A stretch of 64,000 bases of DNA. It comes from Marinobacterium stanieri. Lineage in GTDB: Bacteria > Pseudomonadota > Gammaproteobacteria > Pseudomonadales > Balneatricaceae. Made by a program: the position numbers and the translations under genes. Positions 53,571 to 61,803 of the stretch are shown here, piece after piece. The notes under the pieces are model-generated. The model was not told the origin of the DNA. It did no database searches and was given only the letters and a program-made list of their open reading frames with translations. The stretch spans positions 186,001 through 250,000 of the forward strand of contig NZ_FTMN01000007.1 of NCBI RefSeq assembly GCF_900155945.1. Reading direction: 5' to 3'. Position 1 is the stretch's first letter, and each line of letters starts with the position of its first letter.

Positions 53571-53802
53571 GATGGATCTCGATCGTACCGGCTTCTTTTC
53601 TACGCAATGAAATGCTGCTGGCTTCAACCTTGAGCTCAACCGGGTCATTGAGCGGTGCGCTGCGCACCAGTGTTACCTCGACGCCGGGCATCAGCCCCAG
53701 GTCAAGCAGGCGCTGCCTTACCCCTCCCTCAGAACGATGCCGGCGAATACAGGCACGCTGGCCCGGCTTGAGATCATTAAGCGTGCGAAAGAGCTGTTCC
53801 AT
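53560..53802 (-). CDS. feoA: Ferrous iron transport accessory protein FeoA
   Basis: An 80-aa SH3-fold protein that supports FeoB: LNDLKPGQRACIRR, then RQRLLDLGLMPGVEVTLVRS and DPVELKVEASSISLRRKEAG, matching the usual FeoA core. It overlaps feoB by 11 bases. Leads the feo operon. Confidence 0.96.
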   Translation of the reverse strand: MEQLFRTLNDLKPGQRACIRRHRSEGGVRQRLLDLGLMPGVEVTLVRSAPLNDPVELKVEASSISLRRKEAGTIEIHHDE

Positions 53803-53897
53803 AGGGCTGCCTTCTGAGAGGTGTTCCGTAGAGGTCTACTAGATGAGATTGATACGCAAATAATAGTGATGCTATATTGTTTAATCAAGGATATAAC

Positions 53898-53919
53898 GAT
53901 ATTCATTCTCATAGATATC
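53898..53919. promoter_or_regulatory. Fur-like box between feoA and the divergent periplasmic protein gene
   Basis: GATATTCATTCTCATAGATA (then TC) contains the ATGAGAATGA core on the reverse strand; about 11 of 19 Fur consensus positions agree and the ends GATAT/ATATC are inverse copies. It could control both divergent units. No convincing FNR site was found. Confidence 0.6.
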
Positions 53920-53966
53920 ACATGGCTTTCAATACCCTGCGACAACCGATCATAAGGACTGGCAAC

Positions 53967-54290
53967 ATGCGGCGAATCAAATACGGCCTGACAGCACTAA
54001 CCCTGACAGCAATCATGGGCAGCAGCCAAGCCCTGGCTCACACCCCACTCTGCGCCTGCTATGACAACGGCGACGGTACGGTTTTGTGCGAAGGTGGCTT
54101 TTCGGATGGTTCCTCAGCGTCAGGCATTGAAGTCAGTGTGCTGGACGCCAATGGCAACGCGTTAATGGAAGGCAGCATGAATGAATACAGCGAATTCGAG
54201 TTCGACAAGCCCAAGGGGGAATACAGCGTGATGTTTAATGCCGGCCCGGGGCATGAAGTGGAAATCAGCAGCGCCGATATCGTCGAGTAA
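53967..54290 (+). CDS. Small periplasmic protein divergent from feo
   Basis: A 107-aa secreted protein. The signal peptide ends at about QALA-HTP. The mature part starts HTPLCACYDNGDGTVLCEGG with three Cys, then SGIEVSVLDANGNALMEGSM and a beta-sandwich ending (GEYSVMFNAGPGHEVEIS), similar to carboxypeptidase-regulatory-like domains seen in metal-uptake periplasmic proteins. AAGGA precedes the ATG. The His/Cys-rich N-terminus and shared promoter region suggest a metal role, but none is established. Confidence 0.75.
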   Translation: MRRIKYGLTALTLTAIMGSSQALAHTPLCACYDNGDGTVLCEGGFSDGSSASGIEVSVLDANGNALMEGSMNEYSEFEFDKPKGEYSVMFNAGPGHEVEISSADIVE

Positions 54291-54383
54291 GAGCTGGGGA
54301 CTGGCTCTGTGCAAAGCGACCCGGTGACGGCATAATGCCCCGCTTTGCAGATTGCCACATCAGATCGTTCAGAGGATACAGCG

Positions 54384-54725
54384 ATGACACCAGAAGAATT
54401 TGCCAGCCGCATCGGACAGGATGACAGCCTGGATTTTGAAGATACCCAGGCCGTAATCAGTGAATATTTCGATTACACCCCCTGCGCGTTCAGCAACGGT
54501 GAAGTCGCCAATGACGCCGGTCAGAACGAAGGCTCCTGCAAGATCTTCGCACTGGGTCAACTGCTGCAGCTGGATCAGGCACAGACGCTGGCCTGTTTCG
54601 GTCGCTTCTATCGCGATGTCCTGAACACCCCGGATGGCAGCGACCATGGCAACATCCGTAACTTCATGGTCACCGGTTGGGACGGTATCAAGTTCGAAGG
54701 TCAGCCGTTGCAGCGCAAGGCCTGA
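54384..54725 (+). CDS. HopJ-family protein
   Basis: A 113-aa protein matching the HopJ family: FEDTQAVISEYFDYTPCAFS, then NEGSCKIFALGQLLQL and DQAQTLACFGRFYRDVL, and a closing DHGNIRNFM. The family name comes from a Pseudomonas effector, but most members occur in non-pathogens and are thought to be ordinary cytoplasmic proteins. AGAGGATA stands before the ATG. Its stop abuts the convergent dinB stop with no gap. Confidence 0.88.
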   Translation: MTPEEFASRIGQDDSLDFEDTQAVISEYFDYTPCAFSNGEVANDAGQNEGSCKIFALGQLLQLDQAQTLACFGRFYRDVLNTPDGSDHGNIRNFMVTGWDGIKFEGQPLQRKA

Positions 54726-55817
54726 TCAAAACAGCGGGAGCTGCTCGGCTTCCGCGTTTTCTTCCTTTGCCCCCAGGCGATAACCCACGCCGATCAAACG
54801 CACGGCGCTGCGCTTTCGCATCCAGGCCTCTTCCAGCAGGCTGGCAAAGATCACCAGATCCGGCCCATCCACTCGGCACTCTGCCGTGGTCTGCGTGAAA
54901 TCGTTGAACTTCACCTTTACCACCGCGCCCAGAATCTGCCGTGATTCGCGATGGCGCTCATACCGCCCTTCAAGATCATCCATCAGCTTTTCCAGCTGAT
55001 CCATGCAGTGTTCCAGATCCGGCAGGTCCTGGCTGAAGGTGTGCTCCACACTCACCGACTTGCGTTCACGGTGGGTTCTGACTTCGCGTTCATCTTCACC
55101 CCGCGCCAACTGCCATAGCCGTTCGCCAAATTTGCCAAAGTGGTTCTTCAGCTCAATCAGTGACAATGACTGCAACTCGGCACAGGTCCCTACGCCCAGC
55201 CCCATCAATTTTTCCTGCGTACGCGGCCCCACACCCGGTATCTTCTTCACCGGCAGTTGCGACACAAACTCGGCCTGCTGCGCAGGTGCAATCACACAGA
55301 GCCCATCCGGCTTGTTCCAGTCACTGGCCACCTTGGCCAAAAACTTGTTCTGCGCCACGCCGGCGGAAACGGTGATACCGGTTTCCTGCTTCACCTGGGT
55401 TCGAATCTCTTCAGCAATGTGCGTTGCACTGCCCCCAAGGGCGCCCGTATCGCTGACATCAAGGTAGGCTTCGTCAATCGACACCGGCTCGATAAGACCG
55501 GTGAAGCGCCGGTAGATGGCAAAGATCTGCTCAGCCACTTCGCGATAGCGTGCCATATTGCCGGATACCAGCTTGAGCTGCGGACACAGCTGCAGCGCAC
55601 GGGCACTGGGCATGGCGGAATGAATGCCAAACTCGCGGGCGGGATAGTTGCAGGTGGAGATTACACCTCGGCGACTGGCGGAGCCGCCAACAGCCAGGGG
55701 GATATCACGCCACTCCGGATGCTCCAGCATTTCGACAGCGGCAAAAAAACAGTCGCAGTCCAGGTGAATGATTTTGCGCAGGGTCGGGGCTGTAAAAGCG
55801 GGGTCTTCTGATTTCAT
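54726..55817 (-). CDS. dinB: DNA polymerase IV
   Basis: A 363-aa Y-family translesion polymerase. Metal-binding acids are in IIHLDCDCFFAAVEM and VSIDEAYLDVSD. The HhH part is VSQLPVKKIPGVGPRTQEKL, and the little finger follows (RKSVSVEHTFSQDLPD). The C-terminus ends EQLPLF, a recognisable beta-clamp binding motif. Usually SOS-induced; I see no clear LexA box upstream. Confidence 0.96.
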   Translation of the reverse strand: MKSEDPAFTAPTLRKIIHLDCDCFFAAVEMLEHPEWRDIPLAVGGSASRRGVISTCNYPAREFGIHSAMPSARALQLCPQLKLVSGNMARYREVAEQIFAIYRRFTGLIEPVSIDEAYLDVSDTGALGGSATHIAEEIRTQVKQETGITVSAGVAQNKFLAKVASDWNKPDGLCVIAPAQQAEFVSQLPVKKIPGVGPRTQEKLMGLGVGTCAELQSLSLIELKNHFGKFGERLWQLARGEDEREVRTHRERKSVSVEHTFSQDLPDLEHCMDQLEKLMDDLEGRYERHRESRQILGAVVKVKFNDFTQTTAECRVDGPDLVIFASLLEEAWMRKRSAVRLIGVGYRLGAKEENAEAEQLPLF

Positions 55818-55878
55818 TGGTTTACACTGTACGTCTGAGCCCGCTATTCACGCATGAATCACGCGCAGGAGCAAGCCG

Positions 55879-56052
55879 ATGTCAGAACAAGAACAATGGA
55901 CAGGGCGCGAACGACGCAAAAATCCGGACCGCCGCCAGACACCCGACCGCCGCGAAGACATTCGCTTTGAGCCCGGCAAAAGCGACCGCAGGCAGAACCG
56001 TGGCCGGCGCAAGGATGAACAGGATCCCTGGATGAAAAACAGAGACAGTTAA
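55879..56052 (+). CDS. Arg-rich 57-aa protein of unknown function
   Basis: Read directly from the sequence: ATG at 55879 eight bases after AGGAG, stop TAA at 56050-56052. The product starts MSEQEQWTGRERRKNPDRRQ and is extremely charged, with RRxxPDRR-like repeats (NPDRRQTPDRRE, KSDRRQNRGRRK). It is probably disordered; nucleic-acid binding or a basic linker role is only a guess. The stop lies just before the Pho-type repeats of the next gene. Confidence 0.65.
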   Translation: MSEQEQWTGRERRKNPDRRQTPDRREDIRFEPGKSDRRQNRGRRKDEQDPWMKNRDS

Positions 56053-56057
56053 TCCCG

Positions 56058-56111
56058 CTGTCACAGAGCAGTCACCTGCCAGTCACCTCGGTGTCACCTG
56101 TTCGCCATAGT
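56058..56111 (+). promoter_or_regulatory. Tandem Pho boxes and -10 element upstream of the olsF-like gene
   Basis: Four 7-bp direct repeats, CTGTCAC, CAGTCAC, CAGTCAC and GTGTCAC, start at 56058, 56069, 56080 and 56091, each followed by a 4-base spacer: an exact 11-bp period. The PhoB consensus is CTGTCAT repeats with the same spacing, so this is two Pho boxes. A -10-like CATAGT (56106-56111) lies eight bases after the last repeat, the expected distance. Confidence 0.82.
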
Positions 56112-56142
56112 GTAGAGCGGCAAGTGAAAGAGGTGACTGAAC

Positions 56143-57861
56143 ATGCAGATCAATGTAGAACAGGTACTGGTCAACAAATACCCCGCCTTCGCACAAAAGC
56201 CTGCTCCCGTTAAACGCTCGACACTGTTTTGCCTTCGCCGTCTGGTTCGCGAAGACGAGATCAACCGTTTTCTGGATACCCATCAGGGCATTCAGGGCTT
56301 CGAGTTCATCGACGCCGTTCTCGACTACTTCAATTTCAGCTATTCCATCAGCCACAAGGAACAGATGAATATCCCCTCCAGCGGGCGTGTGGTGATTATC
56401 GCCAACCACCCACTGGGCGCGCTGGATGGCCTGGCCTTGCTGAAGCTGGTGGGTGAAGTGCGACGCGATGTACGCATTGTCGCCAATGACCTGCTGATGA
56501 ACTTTGATGCCCTGCAGAACCTGTTTTTGCCGGTCGATAATCTGGGTAAAGGCACACGCAAGCAGAACATCGCTCGTATCGTAGATGCCCTGCAAAACGA
56601 CGAAGCAGTGGTGGTATTCCCGGCCGGGGAAGTGTCTCGTGCGGGCCTCACAGGCATTCGTGACGGCAAGTGGAACAGTGGCTTCCTGCATTTCGCGCGC
56701 AAGGCCAATGCGCCAATCCTGCCGGTCTACCTGGGCGGGCGCAACTCATCCCTGTTCTATGGGCTTTCCTATCTGAACAAGTCTGCATCGACATTGATGC
56801 TGGCACACGAAATGTTTAACAAGCGCTCCGTCACCCTGCCCGTGCGTGTCGGAGAACCCATCGCTTTCAGCCAGCTGGATGCCCTGCCGGTATCCAACCG
56901 TGACAAGGCAAAATTGCTGAAAAAGCACCTGTATCGCATTGCCCGCAACAAGCAGCCGCTGTTTATCACCGAAAAGACCATTGCTCACCCGCAGGACCGC
57001 AAGGCTTTGAAAAAAGAGCTGAAACAGGCAGAACTGCTGGGCGAGACCAATGACGGCAAGAAGATCTACCTGTTCAACTACCGCTCCGACTCTGTAGTCA
57101 TGCGTGAAATTGGCCGTCTGCGCGAAGAAGCCTTCCGCACCGTAGGCGAAGGCACCGGCGAGAAACGTGATCTGGATCGCTACGACCAGTATTACCGCCA
57201 CCTGATTTTATGGGATGAAGAAGATCTGGAAATTGCCGGTGCCTACCGTATCGGTGAGGGTCATGTCCGTGTCAAAACACCGGATCAGCCGCTCTACAGT
57301 GAATCCCTGTTCAGCTATAACGACTCCATGCAGGAGGTCTTTGCGCAGGGTATAGAGCTGGGCCGCAGCTTTGTGCAGCCACGATACTGGGGCAAGCGTT
57401 CGCTGGATTACCTCTGGTACGGTATAGGTGCCTATCTGCGCCGCCACCCGGATGTGCGCTACATGTTCGGGCCGGTCAGCCTGAGTCACAGTTACCCGAA
57501 ACGTGCCCGCGACCTGCTGGTATGGTTTTACCGCCACTACTTCCCTGACCATGAAGCACGTGCGCGTTCGTTCAGCCCCTACCAGCTCGATGCCGATGCT
57601 GAAGCCGTGGTAGAGTCCGTTTTTACCGGCAACGACTACCGTGAAGACTTCAGCCGCCTGCGCCAGCAGCTCGATTTTCTGGGGGTATCGGTCCCCACGC
57701 TGTACAAGCAGTACAGTGAACTCTGCGAGCCCGGCGGGGTCTCATTCCTCGACTTCGGTGTGGATGCCGACTTCAATTATTGTATCGACGGACTGGTTCT
57801 GGTGGACACCCACAAGGTGAAGCCCCGCAAGCGCGAGCGCTATATCGGCACGGATGGCTAA
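56143..57861 (+). CDS. olsF: Bifunctional ornithine-lipid synthase-like protein (OlsF type: acyltransferase + GNAT)
   Basis: A 572-aa protein. The N-terminal half is a PlsC-like acyltransferase with motif I variant ANHPLGALDG (five residues between His and Asp), then VVFPAGEVSRA (motif III-like) and APILPVYLGGRN. The C-terminal half is an OlsB/hemolysin-type N-acyltransferase (LREEAFRTVGEGTGEKRDLD, EIAGAYRIGEGHV, GRSFVQPRYWGKRSLDYLW). OlsF enzymes carry out both steps of ornithine-lipid synthesis, adding a 3-hydroxyacyl and then a second acyl group to ornithine. The strong Pho-box array just upstream fits lipid replacement under phosphate starvation. AGAGGTG precedes the ATG. Confidence 0.88.
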   Translation: MQINVEQVLVNKYPAFAQKPAPVKRSTLFCLRRLVREDEINRFLDTHQGIQGFEFIDAVLDYFNFSYSISHKEQMNIPSSGRVVIIANHPLGALDGLALLKLVGEVRRDVRIVANDLLMNFDALQNLFLPVDNLGKGTRKQNIARIVDALQNDEAVVVFPAGEVSRAGLTGIRDGKWNSGFLHFARKANAPILPVYLGGRNSSLFYGLSYLNKSASTLMLAHEMFNKRSVTLPVRVGEPIAFSQLDALPVSNRDKAKLLKKHLYRIARNKQPLFITEKTIAHPQDRKALKKELKQAELLGETNDGKKIYLFNYRSDSVVMREIGRLREEAFRTVGEGTGEKRDLDRYDQYYRHLILWDEEDLEIAGAYRIGEGHVRVKTPDQPLYSESLFSYNDSMQEVFAQGIELGRSFVQPRYWGKRSLDYLWYGIGAYLRRHPDVRYMFGPVSLSHSYPKRARDLLVWFYRHYFPDHEARARSFSPYQLDADAEAVVESVFTGNDYREDFSRLRQQLDFLGVSVPTLYKQYSELCEPGGVSFLDFGVDADFNYCIDGLVLVDTHKVKPRKRERYIGTDG

Positions 57862-57908
57862 ACTAAGGGTGTTCCTGAACCGCAGATGCCGCGGCAACGG
57901 GAGACATG

Positions 57909-58412
57909 ATGCACCCTTTGGGATTGGTACTCTTCGCAGTCATTGCGCTGGGCAGTTGGTACTGGTGGCAGAAGCAGCCACCGGAACAGCGCCGCAGCGC
58001 CAGCTGGAAACTGGTGCTACTGTTTCTGGTGATTGGCCTGCTGGCACTGGCCATCACAGGTCGAATGCACTGGCTGGGCGCACTTATTGCCTTGACCCTG
58101 CCCTTCCTTAAGCAGCTGTTGCCGCTGTTGTTACGCTTTTTGCCGGGCCTGGCCCGCTGGTGGCAGTCACAACAGAGAAAAAGGCCACAGGGCCAACAGC
58201 GTTCTGGCAAGCACTCCGGCAAGAATACTTCTAACGCAAATCGCATGAGCCGCGAAGAGGCTCTGGACGTGCTTGGCTTGAAGCCCGGTGCCAACCGGGA
58301 AGAGATACTGGCCGCCCACCGGCGTTTGATGCAGAAGGTACACCCTGACCGAGAAGGCAGCGCTTACCTGGCCGCTCAGATTAATGCTGCTCGGGACAGT
58401 CTGCTGGATTGA
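57909..58412 (+). CDS. Membrane-anchored J-domain protein
   Basis: A 167-aa protein with two hydrophobic segments at about 2-18 and 34-70, a basic linker, and a C-terminal partial J domain (SREEALDVLGLKPGANREEI, then QKVHPDREGSAYLAAQINAA). The HPD tripeptide needed to stimulate Hsp70 ATPase is present. The layout with a C-terminal J domain resembles Pam18/TIM14-like co-chaperones; it would recruit DnaK to the membrane. GGGAG is five bases before this ATG; the first ATG (57906) is too close to it. It ends three bases before the convergent lipoprotein stop. Confidence 0.86.
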   Translation: MHPLGLVLFAVIALGSWYWWQKQPPEQRRSASWKLVLLFLVIGLLALAITGRMHWLGALIALTLPFLKQLLPLLLRFLPGLARWWQSQQRKRPQGQQRSGKHSGKNTSNANRMSREEALDVLGLKPGANREEILAAHRRLMQKVHPDREGSAYLAAQINAARDSLLD

Positions 58413-58415
58413 TGC

Positions 58416-59408
58416 CTATTGCCACCAGTCCAGCTCACCGGAATTAAATCTCAACAGGCCCGCACTGGATTCAAACTCCAGCTCCCGCCCGTAGGCCGGA
58501 TGAAAGCCCTCAAGCTTGAGGGCTCCATCGTCTGCAACCCTGAATACCATGCCAGCGTCCGACGCGCCCTGACCGTCCAGCACCACCTGCACCAGGCTGG
58601 GTGACAACCGGCGCCAGCGCCCTTCATGCTCCAGTAACGGCTGGTCGTTCATGTAATCCTCACGCCAATGCAGCTGACCATCAGCCATCAGGCTCAAGTC
58701 GATGCGACGGGTCTGCACACTGTCGGGTGTCTGATAACGCTGGCGCAGGGGCCAGTGCACAAAATCACCCAAACGGGCACAGCCGCTGAAATAGCGGTTA
58801 TTCAACTCGGCTTCCATACTCAGGCCATACCAGTCGCCACGTTTACCGGTGCAGGCTTCAGGGCGCACTTCAAGCAGTAAGGTATTCTGGCTTTCACCAC
58901 TGCCCTGCATCGACTGCTCCCAACGGCGGACCTCGCCCTCGATTTCCACTTCAGGGCGCTCAAATGCAAGCATTAGCAGACGGTCAATAAACTGAACGCG
59001 AATGTGCCGCTCGGTGAGATCAAACACCACCTGTTCGTCGGCCGAGACTGCACGCAACTCCACATCCGGCAAGTCGAAACGGCAGGCACGCTGAGTCCCG
59101 CCTGCCAGAAAGCCCTGGGTCAACATGACGCCCTCTGCTTCCTGGCGCCCCAGGCTTTCAACATAGACCGGCCATTCATCCCCCAGGCTTTGACGCTCAT
59201 GACTGGCCTTAAGCGCGTCCGTCATTGCCAGAACCGGCTGGCGCTCACCGCCCAGGCAGCTTTCAAACCAGTATTTTTCTCCAGTTGCAATCAACGTGCC
59301 GCGCAGCATTTGATCCTGTGCACCGGGTTTCAGCGTTGTCGTCTGACACCCGCTCAACATCATGAGTGGAGCCGCCAATGCCGCTACAACCCAATTTCGA
59401 CCTACCAT
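58416..59408 (-). CDS. Lipoprotein of unknown function
   Basis: A 330-aa outer- or inner-membrane lipoprotein with signal and lipobox MLSGC at about 18-22. The middle contains two regions resembling NlpE/META-type barrels: RGTLIATGEKYWFESCLGGE, and repeated W-R-x-E-x-E-x-blocks with several Cys. I do not recognise a specific family. Cys pairs (FESC, TQRAC, PEAC, FSGC) suggest disulfides in the periplasm. Confidence 0.75.
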   Translation of the reverse strand: MVGRNWVVAALAAPLMMLSGCQTTTLKPGAQDQMLRGTLIATGEKYWFESCLGGERQPVLAMTDALKASHERQSLGDEWPVYVESLGRQEAEGVMLTQGFLAGGTQRACRFDLPDVELRAVSADEQVVFDLTERHIRVQFIDRLLMLAFERPEVEIEGEVRRWEQSMQGSGESQNTLLLEVRPEACTGKRGDWYGLSMEAELNNRYFSGCARLGDFVHWPLRQRYQTPDSVQTRRIDLSLMADGQLHWREDYMNDQPLLEHEGRWRRLSPSLVQVVLDGQGASDAGMVFRVADDGALKLEGFHPAYGRELEFESSAGLLRFNSGELDWWQ

Positions 59409-59528
59409 GCTCGCTACCCTGCAGTTCCATCAGTCTTATTATTATGTCTCCCCTTTTGCCTGGCAGCCAAACATTCAGACATAAAAACCTGTTCTACACT
59501 GAATGCAACCATTGAGAAGGAGCAAGCC

Positions 59529-59735
59529 ATGTCTGACCACGTATACAAACTGATTGAGATCGCAGGCTCTTCCACCGAAAGTCATGACGACGCCATTCGC
59601 AAAGCCGTTGCAAAGGCTGCCGAGACCATTGAACATATCAACTGGTACGAGGTGAAGGAGATGCGCGGGCACATTGAAGATGGACATATTGCCCATTTCC
59701 AGGTGGTTTTGCGGATCGGCTTCAGGCTTGAGTAA
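59529..59735 (+). CDS. Dodecin (flavin-binding)
   Basis: A 68-aa protein of the dodecin family, a 12-subunit hollow sphere that stores or buffers flavins: MSDHVYKLIEIAGSSTESHD, then ETIEHINWYEVKEMRGHIED (conserved Trp that stacks on flavin) and VVLRIGFRLE. AAGGAG is eight bases before the ATG. Monocistronic. Confidence 0.95.
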   Translation: MSDHVYKLIEIAGSSTESHDDAIRKAVAKAAETIEHINWYEVKEMRGHIEDGHIAHFQVVLRIGFRLE

Positions 59736-59877
59736 AACAAGCTGACTCCCTGATATTCAAAGACTTGGCAGGGTTCAGTCTCGGTTCATCTGGTATTCAT
59801 CCACCCAGATCTACAGTACTGTCCCTTGATGCTGACGCCTTCGCGCCAGCCGGTAACTGGAATACCACTCGCGGCAC

Positions 59878-61296
59878 ATGTCTTCCCTGCCTTGGCACAC
59901 ACATTCATTGAAGCAGCTGACCCTGTTTGCCTTTGTGCTGGCAGTTGTGCCCTTGGCCGTGCTCATGTACCAGTCGGGCAATGCCCTGGTTGACCAGTCC
60001 GAACGCGCCCGCACCCTCGCGCGCGAAATGCAGCAAAGCCGTCGCCAGACCGAGCAACTGCTGACACAGGCTGAAGATATTGTCCGTTCCGCCCGCCAGT
60101 ACGACATTGTTAACCGTATTGAGCTGCGTGAGCGCCTGCTGAGCCAGATCGATACCTTCGAGACCCTGCTGAACGGCAGTGCCCTGCCGAGCTTGCCGCA
60201 GCAGCAGTCAGCCACACTGAGCGAACACCTGAAGACTCTGAGCCAGCGCTCTTTGGAAGAAGAACCACCACGGTTCGACCCCGAACTGCTGGAGCAGTTG
60301 ATTACCGAAACCCAGCAGCTCAGCGTGCAGCTTGACCAGCACTTCGATGCCCGCCTCACTGTGCTGGAAGCCCAAACCCTGGAAGAACAGCGCAAAAGCG
60401 GCTGGCAGGCGATGGCACTGGTATTGGCAACCGCCATTCTGATTCTCTTTTTCAGCGGGCGTATCAACCGCCCTGTACAGCAATTGATCCGCCGTATTCG
60501 CAGCCTGGGTGAAGGTGAGCGCAATCCCAAGCCCCTGCTTAAAGGACCTGAAGAGCTGGTGGAAGTAAACCGTCAGCTCAACTGGCTGGCCGAGCGCCTT
60601 CAAGCTTTGGAAGAAGACAAGGTACGCTTTCTGCGTCATATCTCTCATGAGCTGAAAACACCTCTGACAACCTTGCGCGAAGGTGCTGACCTGTTGTCCG
60701 AAGAGCTGGCCGGCCCACTCAATGCAAAACAACATGAGATTGTCAGTCTTTTGCAACAAAACAGCATTAGCCTGCAATCACTGATTGAGCAGTTGCTGGA
60801 TTACAACCGCCTGCAACAACCCAGCAGCCTGCAGCGCGACAAGATTTCCCTGCAGCCGATGCTGGAACGTCTGCTGGCACCGCACAGGCTGCAAATTGAA
60901 CAAAAACAGTTACAGGTGAGCATTGGTCTTAATAATGTTGACCACTGGTTTACGGATTCTCAGATGTTGCAACGCATTCTCAGCAATCTGATATCCAACG
61001 CGGTACACTATGCGGACGAAGAAGGACGCATCGAGATTAAAGGCAGCCTGGATGAAGGTAAGCTGAAACTGGCTGTCGGCAACACCGGGCCTCTCATCCC
61101 GGAACAGGATTTATCGCGACTGTTCGAACCCTTTTATCAGGGCCAGAACAAACGCAAGGGACCGCTCAAGGGGTCAGGTATCGGACTGAGCATTGCTGCT
61201 CAAGCCTGCCAGACACTCAACGCCAACCTGGAAATCAGCCAGAATCATGATCGTTGGGTCGTCTTCACTATGGAACTGCCGAGCCTGGAGCCCTGA
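59878..61296 (+). CDS. glrK: Sensor histidine kinase GlrK/QseE
   Basis: A 472-aa membrane kinase: TM1 at about 12-32, a long coiled helical periplasmic domain, TM2 at about 178-194 and HAMP. HisKA has RHISHELKTPLTTLREGADL (His near 257) and HATPase has SNLISNAVHY and KGSGIGLSIAAQ. Order and spacing with a small lipoprotein and a sigma-54 activator directly behind it mark it as the GlrK (QseE) type. In enterobacteria this system senses envelope stress and drives glmY. The first ATG at 59878 has no strong ribosome site. Confidence 0.92.
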   Translation: MSSLPWHTHSLKQLTLFAFVLAVVPLAVLMYQSGNALVDQSERARTLAREMQQSRRQTEQLLTQAEDIVRSARQYDIVNRIELRERLLSQIDTFETLLNGSALPSLPQQQSATLSEHLKTLSQRSLEEEPPRFDPELLEQLITETQQLSVQLDQHFDARLTVLEAQTLEEQRKSGWQAMALVLATAILILFFSGRINRPVQQLIRRIRSLGEGERNPKPLLKGPEELVEVNRQLNWLAERLQALEEDKVRFLRHISHELKTPLTTLREGADLLSEELAGPLNAKQHEIVSLLQQNSISLQSLIEQLLDYNRLQQPSSLQRDKISLQPMLERLLAPHRLQIEQKQLQVSIGLNNVDHWFTDSQMLQRILSNLISNAVHYADEEGRIEIKGSLDEGKLKLAVGNTGPLIPEQDLSRLFEPFYQGQNKRKGPLKGSGIGLSIAAQACQTLNANLEISQNHDRWVVFTMELPSLEP

Positions 61297-61299
61297 GCA

Positions 61300-61800
61300 A
61301 TGCAACGCTTGCCCCTGTTATTCATTCCCTTAGTACTGTTGGCTGGTTGCCAGAGCCCTCTGTTGCCTATCAAAAGCACCAGCGAGCCTGTCAAAACACC
61401 AGCACTCAGCCATTGCCGTTTTGATACCGGTCAGTTGAGTGAATGGATAAAATATGAACATCGTTTTATTTCGTCTACAATTAGTGACAGGCAGGCGCTT
61501 TTGGGAGACGCTGAAAGACGACAGCTTAGCGCACTTCATGCGCTACTTCTGAGTAGTCCCGGACAGTCGCAGGCACAACTGGAGCGTGCCACCAAGCTGC
61601 TGGCCAGCATTTCACCTGATCCCAGTGATTTGTGCGCCGCCGAGCAGTACCTGGCTAACCGCCAGCATCAGCTCAATCTGCAGTTGGAGTCACTGCAACA
61701 GATCCGCGATCTGGAGCAGCAGAAAATGGAACTTGAACGTCAGGTCGATGCCCTGACAGATTTGGAACGACAGATAACGCAACAGCGTGAGGAGCACTGA
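61300..61800 (+). CDS. qseG: QseG/GlrL-like outer-membrane lipoprotein
   Basis: A 166-aa lipoprotein: lipobox LLAGC at about 13-17. The mature part is helical with a C-terminal coiled coil (LEQQKMELERQVDALTDLER). QseG in E. coli sits between the kinase and regulator genes and modulates the kinase at the outer membrane. Sequence alone would be weak, but the position four bases after glrK and four before glrR is diagnostic. Confidence 0.85.
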   Translation: MQRLPLLFIPLVLLAGCQSPLLPIKSTSEPVKTPALSHCRFDTGQLSEWIKYEHRFISSTISDRQALLGDAERRQLSALHALLLSSPGQSQAQLERATKLLASISPDPSDLCAAEQYLANRQHQLNLQLESLQQIRDLEQQKMELERQVDALTDLERQITQQREEH

Positions 61801-61803
61801 CAG

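Noticed and set aside
59735..59878. Sigma-54 promoter before glrK
   Set aside because: TGGCAG at about 59766 lacks a properly spaced TTGC partner.
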